From Mytilus californianus (Eukaryota; Mollusca; Bivalvia; Mytilida; Mytilidae), in NCBI RefSeq assembly GCF_021869535.1, contig NW_026262668.1, positions 26,417,732-26,481,731 of the forward strand: a DNA stretch of 64,000 nt, in the 5' to 3' direction. The first letter of the stretch is position 1, and every line of letters begins with the position of its first letter. The translations under genes and the position numbers were made by a program. Under the pieces are notes generated by a model that was not told the origin of the DNA, did no database searches, and saw only the letters and a program-made list of their open reading frames with translations. Of the stretch, positions 57,701-64,000 are shown piece by piece.

Positions 57701-60700
57701 TTTGCTATGTTATAGCGGTTTTCATGGTAATAGACAAAACTTGCATCTTATCCCTATGTTCTATTTTTGAAGGCGGGGTTATAGGACACATTTTGTTTTA
57801 AACGAGATACCCTAATAATGATTGTAGCAAAGTTTGGTAAAATTTGGCTCAGTGGTTTCAGAGGAGACGATTTTTGTAAAAGTTAATGAACGCCGACGGA
57901 TGACGACAGACGACGGAAGCCAAGTTTTGGGAAAGCTCTTTGGCTCGTTGGACTAGAGAAGTATGTATTGGTATATAAAACATTGTTTCTGGATTCGTCT
58001 TTATCATACAATTTGAATTGGAACGTATTTTAACACTATTATACATAAACATAATTCATTGTAATTAATATAACAAACTATAGGGATACCCATTAGGAAA
58101 AGCCTTGGACATGAGTCTTATCCGAAGCACCTCATATAAAAAAATATGTGCGTAAAGAATTCTATACTGTAGAGAGAGAGCAAATGTTGTATCATCCTTA
58201 CAAGATTAACGGGGATATTTTTATAAAAAAAGGCCTTAATGATTACATCTTTTCCGAAACACCTCATATAACCAATATTTTATAGTATTGCATGAAAAAC
58301 TAATTCCGTTCCCTCTTCACAATATTAAAAGAGATATAATTTTAAAGATCTGAACATAAGGAGTTGATTGTAGTATATAAAGGAACGGTTATGGACTCAT
58401 ATTAAATTTTACAATATTCGAGGCATTTGATTATTGTTCTACAATTTCCAACTTAGTACATAAACATTAATGGTTAAAATCTAACAATCTGTATCACTTT
58501 CTCTTATCGCTGTTAAAATTAATTTACAATGTTTTGCCCTTTTTGGTTATATAATTTTCTGTTATTGTTTTTTTTAGTGGGGAGGGGGGACTACAGCTTT
58601 TGTTCATTTAAAAAAAGCAACATACCTTCGATGTAATGAGACATAGGTCTGGCATGGTCATCGTATGTACCAAGTTACCGTTAATAATCAGTCGTATCTC
58701 AACCGTGTCTTGGGTAAATGCAAGGATATATGGAAAGGCACAAACTGAAAATAGTTATAAAACGTATTTAACACTTGCCTAGTTTGATTCAATACTGTAT
58801 TTTGATAGGGAAATAAGCCTGTAAAAAAAGTAGAAAATTAAAGTTTAAACCATGATTTATCATGAGTTTGATATATAAAACTGTTCACATGATAACTGGA
58901 ACACATTCAGACTCAGTGAAACGCAATGTTGTTGATAAATTGGAAAGCATAATGGTTCACTTTAGATGAAACATATGCATGTTATCTTTATATCGCTTAA
59001 CTTAATCAGACAGTTTTCTACTTTTAATGTAAGGAAATGTTCACAACATTTGTACCGGATAATAGTTCTTTTAAAATTTATTTAAGATGACACACAGATT
59101 ATTAACACGAACAGCCATGTTGATATGCATATTATATTGAATTATATTTGAAATCACTGGCATGCTAGTAAAAAGTTTGACGAGTTGCAATACTTGATTC
59201 AAACCACTATCAGCATTCAAAGGTGCATCTACCAAATCAAAACAATTGCAGTCAATCGATGATCAATGGAAGAGATTTCCCCATAAATAACCCTTATTTA
59301 TATGGAAATTAATTTGTTTCTGAAATACATTGGTATTAAGTTTAATTTTTATTTCCTTTTTTTATCTTAAGTAAATCGATGATATTCTAAAATTATATAA
59401 ATTTATTTAAATATACAATGTGTTTACGCTGATATCCAAATAGACGATATCAGCTTAACAAGTTTATATTGTATGTAGTATTCGATTAGATAAGCTTACC
59501 AATTGATTTCGGCTCAGAATTCCAATGGAAATCAAAGTCAAAGGTGATGTCTTCAGACAGCTTTTGAAAATGACTTTCATCTAGAAAAATAAAATCCTAT
59601 TTTTACAAAGTATACAAAATGTCATATCTGAAATATTTTACATTGCAAACATTAACGACTATGATTGCATTATTCATAATCTTTTAATCCCTGTAACTTC
59701 TTAAGCAATATCTTTATTGAGTAATAATTGTGAAGACTCCGTGTAAAATATTCTCAAAATGTTAATTTTATTGATCTTATAGACATTAGTTGTTATTGGC
59801 TTTGAACTAGCTGTAAGTAACTGCGAGTACTCGCAGATCTGTAATTAGTGTCTTTTTGTTGTGGGGATGTATAAGTACCCTGCCATGTCCACTCTGTGTT
59901 TTTGTTACTTGTTTTTGCTATGTATCTATCATGAGTTAGGCCCTTTTCAACTGATTTTTATAGTTTGTTCATATGTTGTACTGTCCCAGGTTAGGTAGAG
60001 GGTTGGGCGCCCGCGAACATGTTTAACCCCGCCAAATTCTGTATGTGTCTGTCCCAAGTCAGGAGCCTGTAATTCAGTCGTTGTCGTTTGTTGCTGTTTA
60101 TCATATTTGGTTTTCGTCCATTATTTTGTACATAAATCAGGCCGTTAGTTTTCTCGTTTGAATAGTTTGCTCATTGTCGAAAGCCGCACGGAGACCTATA
60201 GTTGTTAATTTCTGTTCCATTTGTGGAGTGTTGTCTCATTGACAATCATACCACATCTTCTTATTTTTATATATTCCATTTCTTGAATTTAGTGAAATAA
60301 AAGGCGTAATGAATAAAGTTTTATTATGAGATTATAAGTGACGTTTGTATTTGTTTTTTAAGTTTTCCTATAAGAGAAAAAGCTTATCCCCCACCCCCCA
60401 ATTACCACAACATATATCACAACTAGTTGACTGCCAATCAACTATGCATTAACAACCCAGTAGTGAATACAACATCTCAGATACTGTTATTTTCTCATTT
60501 TTATAGAAGGAAAAAACTACTAATTTATTAACCAATTTTAACATTAACCTTTGTTTGCTACTATCGTAGCTTCTATATTAAGGTTATATCTTCCAATGAA
60601 ATATATACACGTGTGGCTTTATTAGTTTTACTGGTGAAGGTTTACCCTAAAGAACATCACATTGTACACTTCCTTATCCTGTATCATATCACAAATGGTA

Positions 60701-62889
60701 TCAAAGAGATGACATAATATTATCAGGTTTAAACCTTTGATATGATATGACAAGTTTACTGAGAACATTCCTATAACAATATTGTGTTACCAGTATATCA
60801 TGTGTATTAAACGGAGGAACTTAAAAATTTTGAAGTATAACCTTTATCGCTTTTCACATTGCTAAAATGAATTAACTAAAAAGCATCTACCAAAAAGCCT
60901 AAACATCAAATTTGATATCCATTCTTTTATGTTATTCATTCTACATTTTTACATTAACTTTCTGTTCTAAATTAAACATATCTTACAATTATAGCTTAAC
61001 AGTAACTCCACTTCTTCATCTTCGTAGATATCTAACGATGACACAAGGTTTACCTGAATTAATACAGATCAGTAATTACCATACATGTAAGTGTGTTTCT
61101 TTTACTTTATAAATTTGCCATGCAAAGTTTTACATTATCGATCCAGTGAAACATAATATTGATCAATATTGCATTGTAAACAATGAAAGTATGTAAAATT
61201 TTATGTAAAATTTAATTTTTGTGCGTCATTTTAAAGAATGAACATTTAGCTCTATAATCCACCATTTTCTTCATAAGGAAATGCCCGTACCAAGTCAGGA
61301 ATATGATAGCTGTTTTCTATTCGTTTGATGTGTTTGAATTTTTAAAATTGATTTTTTTAGTGTCATTTTGAAGAATGTACGCTTAGCTCTATAATCTACA
61401 ATTTTCTACATAATGAAATGCCTGTACCAAGTCAGGAATATGACAGCTGTTTTCTATTCGTCTGACGTGTTTGAACTTTTGATGTTGCCATTTGTTAAGG
61501 GACCCTCCATTTTATATTTTCCTTGGAATTGGGTATTTTTGTTATTTTACTTTTGAATATCATAGAACATTTAGAAACTGATGCCAGAAAATACAAATTT
61601 TCAACTTTACAAGAAATTATCGACATATGACTTTTTCTTCAGAAAACGAATGAACTATTTTTCACATAGGATTGCTTGCATTATTTAGTGAAAAAATAGT
61701 GACAGTTATTACTGAAAAATATATGTTTATAATCTTCTCTTATTGTTAATAAATAAATAAAATACATCAACATATAGATAAAAATTAGGGATGTCAACTC
61801 GGTGAACAATTACTAATCGAGTACTCGTTGGTTTCATCGAGCGATACTCGAGTAATCGCTCGGGAATATATCTACAACAGGGGAACACGTATTTTACATT
61901 CTGTGGTTTGTTGTTCAACGGACGAAAAACCATCAACATAAGAAACTGGGACAAGGAATTACACACCATACTTAATAGCTCATTAGGTACAAGTACTAAT
62001 TAAGTAAAACAACAATAATCTTATCAAATAATTCAATGAGTACTATTTAAAAATCATAACAAGGAAAAACCATATCAAACAATAGTATATGGTAATCGTT
62101 AAGAAAACACATTTAATGCTTACAAAGGCGTAAGGATTAGAAGTGTAACTACTCAGTCACTGAGGATCCCCAGAGGATTCAACGAATTTATTCTATTTGG
62201 AAATGTTTTCTTGTCAACAATTATTGGGGACAGTCGGATTTGCAATTTGTAAATTACACTCTTGCACTTGTAGACGAAAATATTTTTTCTGACGGTACTG
62301 ATTTGACGGAATGTCTAAGACATGTTTAGTTTAAAGTGTTAGCCTAGGTATAGCCAACGTATTTTCGGAGACATCTTAAATGATAACTTAGCGCAAGCAT
62401 TCGAAACAAAATGTATTTTATTTACTAGTAGGTTATTCGGTGATGCCTATTTAATTTTCCGAAAGAAAATTTCAAGAAGATCAATTTTATATAAAGAAGA
62501 CAGCAATATTCTAACATGAAACCGATTAGTCGAGTAACGTTTTGGTATTCGATACTCGGTACGACCGAGCGATACTCGAATATTCGAGTACTCGTTGACA
62601 TCCCTAATAAAAATATATAATACCTTGTTGGCATCAATACTGTACATCTGTAACGTATCACCATTTTTCTCGTTTATTAAGTCAAACTGATTTTTGTACC
62701 CAACACATATTTGGTTATCATCTTTACTACCATCGATCAATGTTATAAGTTGAGGCACTTCGAAAGACTGCAGTTCCTGTGAAATTAAAGACATATAAAG
62801 TTATCAACGGATGTTAGAAATCTGCATACTAGTGTAATAAAGTGTATTACGTGATTCAAATTTTAATTAGTACAGACGATTTACTACAC

Positions 62890-62928
<39 letters not shown>

Positions 62929-64000
62929 GCCTAGAAAATCAACCTAAAAATGTTAGAGTAGATTTGATTCTTTCTTTCCTCCCCGAGCGGGGCTGGAACC
63001 TGTACTTTTCACTTCATACTTCTACGGTAACACCGCCTAGCATTGCGCAGACACCTTATCCCCTCCTCTAACTATAGCTGATAAAAATCAGCTTACGTTT
63101 CGGGAGGTTTCACCTTCTCGTAGGAATTAAACAAGGACATCTAGACGCAATACACAAAGTATTTTTAAGTGTACAGAAATGATCATCTACTCATCTCTTT
63201 AGTATAATTACAGGATGCTGTACTATTTTTAGAAGCATACAATCACTGTAAATTTATATATATGTATGTTGCCTATGTGTAGTGACAACTGTAAATTATA
63301 CCTTATCCATCGGATTTCTTATGATTAAGAAATACCAGGCTTTAGAATATTTATAAAGTGCCTAAAAAATCAACCTAACAATGTTAGAGTAGATTTGATT
63401 CTTTACTTCCTCCACGAGCGGGGCTGGCACCTGTACTTTTCACTTCATACTTCTACGGCAACACCGCCTAGCATTGCCCAGACACCTCATCCCCTCCTCT
63501 AACTATAGCTGATAAAAATCATAAGCTTTATATATATATATATAAAGACATCACACATTTTCATATATAACGACCAGGTACTCCAACCAATATGGCCCAT
63601 TAGGGTTCTGCATAGGAACACATTTTTTTGTAGTTTTCTGTTTTCAATGAGGTAGATCAGAATTAGCACCGATTCTTATATTTCATTCATAAATGTACTC
63701 ATGAGTGTAGCGATGAATGTCAGCTTTACAAAGCAATCGACAAATCTATTACAGTAAGGAAGGTCCACGAAAGTGACAATTTCCATCATTTCCATCACCA
63801 GAAAGAACTCTTACACAACACGCTTTTTTACGTCGTTTTCGCGTTTTATAAGCAAACTGGATCTACACAACATTGAACTGACCATGTTATTTAACTGAAT
63901 AAGCACCAATAAACTCTTAAAAGGAATTATATATATATAAAGAAGAGAGCAAGAGTGTTATCAAATTGATGCTTACCCTAACAAATGTAAATTCATTGGC
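54575..64000 (-). CDS. GARNL3: CNH-domain protein, GARNL3-like, 3-prime part of gene (eight exons)
   Basis: Exons in transcript order: 64000-63977 (partial), 62776-62624, 61053-60987, 59580-59500, 58744-58626, 56028-55932, 55785-55577, 54715-54575. All introns are GT-AG, and codon phases agree across every junction, giving 891 nt (296 codons plus TGA). The first five complete the C-terminal part of a citron-homology (CNH) domain, a beta-propeller that binds small GTPases or partners. Landmarks are ICVGYKNQFDLINEKNGD, LDIYEDEEVELLLSYN, FDFDFHWNSEPKSIVCAFPY and EIRLIINGNLVHTM. A low-complexity tail follows (YTPPSSPS, YIYKIPL, GSDSGITILKPSE). The CNH pattern followed by a tail with YKIP fits GARNL3, a Rap/Ran-GAP-like protein; the GAP domain would lie beyond the right edge. 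Another CNH protein is possible. AATAAA on the minus strand at 53989-53984 may be the poly-A signal. Confidence 0.8.
55273..55345 (-). repeat. Mussel-type repeat end, reverse orientation
   Basis: GATGTGGTATGATTGCCAAG then GAGACAACAATCC is the reverse complement of the 39482 and 60240 ends. Confidence 0.75.
55577..55785 (-). CDS. GARNL3-like exon (tail)
   Basis: 209 nt, acceptor TTTTTTCAG, donor GTGTGT. Encodes a basic, proline-containing segment with CYIYKIPLSCLTG and LPKRSPLVRSK, ending SDDQ. Confidence 0.85.
55932..56028 (-). CDS. GARNL3-like exon (tail)
   Basis: 97 nt, acceptor TATTTTAG, donor GTAAGT. Encodes DDIFFSTSAGPNSPIDKSKE then KDFSYTPPSSPS. Confidence 0.85.
56355..56401 (+). ncRNA. 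Hammerhead-like motif in a GARNL3 intron
   Basis: CTGAAGA at 56360, a perfect short stem AGG-TTA-CCT, then GAAAA and ACGCTTCGGACGC, which can form a stem III with a CTTCGG-like loop. The core box is CTGAAGA rather than CTGATGA, so activity is uncertain. Related tails lie at 21600, 50985 and 51671. Confidence 0.4.
56790..57370 (-). pseudogene. Reverse-transcriptase-family fragment with 3-prime tail, in GARNL3 intron
   Basis: Minus strand 57369-57075 reads LKTKLYDTRDDFSFPIVHF then APAYGIYISKLIRCSRAC, the same RT-family C-terminal signature as the LTR-embedded fragment but from a different subfamily. Similarity stops after SRAC, and the rest (57030-56790) is a conserved noncoding tail, with ACGGGTGCC-type and TGAGATCACCCCC blocks, shared with 37181-37332. 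Confidence 0.65.
57380..57955 (+). repeat. Bivalve-type dispersed repeat in GARNL3 intron
   Basis: ATAGGAGTCGACTGACAAAT, TATCTCTATCTATCATAG, GTTTGGTAAAATTTGGCTCA and TTTTGTAAAAGTTAATGAAC followed by a GACGACGGA tract. I recognise this order from a repeat widespread in bivalves. Confidence 0.65.
58626..58744 (-). CDS. GARNL3-like exon (CNH domain)
   Basis: 119 nt, acceptor ATTTTCAG, donor GTATGT. Encodes CAFPYILAFTQDTVEIRLII then NGNLVHTMTMPDLCLITSK, the most conserved CNH segment here. Confidence 0.9.
59500..59580 (-). CDS. GARNL3-like exon (CNH domain)
   Basis: 81 nt, acceptor TTTTTCTAG, donor GTAAGC. Encodes ESHFQKLSEDITFDFDFHWN then SEPKSI, with split codons on both sides. Confidence 0.85.
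59789..60285 (+). repeat. Longer copy of the mussel-type repeat in GARNL3 intron
   Basis: Runs from TGGCTTTGAACTAGCTGTAA through GTCCCAGGTTAGGTAGAGGG and AAGTCAGGAGCCTGTAATTC to GTTGTCTCATTGACAATCAT and CCACATCTTCTT. It is noncoding. Confidence 0.8.
60987..61053 (-). CDS. GARNL3-like exon (CNH domain)
   Basis: 67 nt, acceptor TTAATTCAG, donor GTAAGA. Encodes VNLVSSLDIYEDEEVELLL then SYN plus one base. This exon is too short to stand out as an ORF; the strand opposite shows a spurious ORF. Confidence 0.85.
61255..61560 (+). repeat. Two copies of the ACCAAGTCAGGAATATGA repeat
   Basis: Units at 61261 and 61398, same family as the repeat inserted in the transposase pseudogene at 38508. Confidence 0.75.
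61786..62606. mobile_element. Non-autonomous hAT element, 821 bp, with 8-bp target duplication
   Basis: Perfect 13-bp terminal inverted repeats TAGGGATGTCAAC (61786-61798) and GTTGACATCCCTA (62594-62606), followed inward by CGAGTACTCG-type palindromes. It is flanked by ATAAAAAT on both sides (61778-61785 and 62607-62614). An 8-bp duplication and TAGGG ends indicate the hAT superfamily. There is no transposase; the overlapping ORFs are exon read-through. It lies in a GARNL3 intron, directly after an exon. Confidence 0.9.
62624..62776 (-). CDS. GARNL3-like exon (CNH domain)
   Basis: 51 codons, acceptor ATTTCACAG, donor GTATTA. Contains VPQLITLIDGSKDDNQ and CVGYKNQFDLINEKNG. A hAT element ends 18 bases downstream of the exon end. 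Confidence 0.85.
62890..62925. repeat. (TA)n microsatellite
   Basis: Uninterrupted TA run of more than 30 bases. Confidence 0.95.
62926..63095 (-). repeat. tRNA-derived SINE, copy 1
   Basis: On the minus strand it has a tRNA-like body with B box GGTTCCAGCCCC and upstream GGATAAGGTGTCTGCG, ending near AAAGTGCC or a TA run. It is nearly the same as 63354-63525. Confidence 0.65.
63354..63525 (-). repeat. tRNA-derived SINE, copy 2
   Basis: Shares GTTAGAGTAGATTTGATTCT, GAGCGGGGCTGG, TTCACTTCATACTTCTACGG and CCCCTCCTCTAACTATAGCT with copy 1, same orientation. Both sit beside TA or TATAAA runs. Confidence 0.65.
63977..64000 (-). CDS. GARNL3-like exon, 3-prime end only
   Basis: Encodes ANEFTFVR up to a GTAAGC donor at 63976-63971. 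The frame joins to ELQSFEV of the next exon in phase 0. The exon continues past the window. Confidence 0.65.

Noticed and set aside
60912-61112. Plus-strand ORF of 66 codons
   Set aside because: It overlaps in antisense a GARNL3-like exon with matching splice sites and phase.
62447-62794. A single 115-codon minus-strand protein
   Set aside because: Only its first part is coding. Splice sites at 62776 and 62623 bound the exon, and the rest reads into the hAT element.

Overview
The window looks like AT-rich nuclear DNA of a bivalve mollusc, probably a mussel. The basis is the spliced metazoan gene at the right end plus many interspersed repeats of kinds I associate with mussel genomes; no database search was possible, so the taxon is an inference. 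Very little is intact coding sequence: one real gene (3-prime part), two dead gene copies, one dead Ty3/Gypsy element, and a dense layer of repeats.

1-18983: a Ty3/Gypsy LTR retrotransposon with very large LTRs. Positions 1-6267 and 12763-18983 are near-identical direct repeats of at least 6.2 kb. The left copy ends 2 bases before an 18-nt primer-binding site matching the 3-prime end of tRNA-Leu, which is the main reason for calling the repeats LTRs. Between them lie gag, protease, RT/RNase H and integrase remnants (6364-11227) broken by stops, frameshifts and a deletion of the RT catalytic core. The LTRs carry an antisense reverse-transcriptase fragment, arrays of a GGCCGTGAAA motif in opposing orientations, a 28-bp perfect hairpin, a fold-back element, a broken BTB/T1 (KCTD-like) gene fragment, a promoter-like block and a minisatellite. 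Both LTRs share the same BTB stop codon.

18984-27500: repeat-rich noncoding DNA, including one half of a segmental duplication (about 19190-21900, partner 47420-52510), hammerhead-ribozyme-like repeat pieces and several inverted-repeat elements. 27534-35139: a satellite array of 14 full monomers of 531-540 bp plus a partial one, in two length variants. 35140-47400: fold-back elements, a dead THAP plus DDE_Tnp_4 transposase gene (36680-39203), tandem-repeat elements (147-167 bp periods) and a truncated cytochrome P450 pseudogene on the minus strand (41785-43655). 47420-54500: second copy of the segmental duplication and more repeats.

54575-64000 (minus strand): the 3-prime part of a CNH-domain gene, most like GARNL3 (Rap/Ran-GAP domain-like 3). 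Eight exons fit together with consistent splice sites and phases, giving 296 codons and a stop. Its introns hold a non-autonomous hAT element with a perfect 8-bp target duplication, a reverse-transcriptase fragment and tRNA-derived SINEs. The genes here do not form a shared pathway; the window is mainly a record of transposon activity next to one functional gene.
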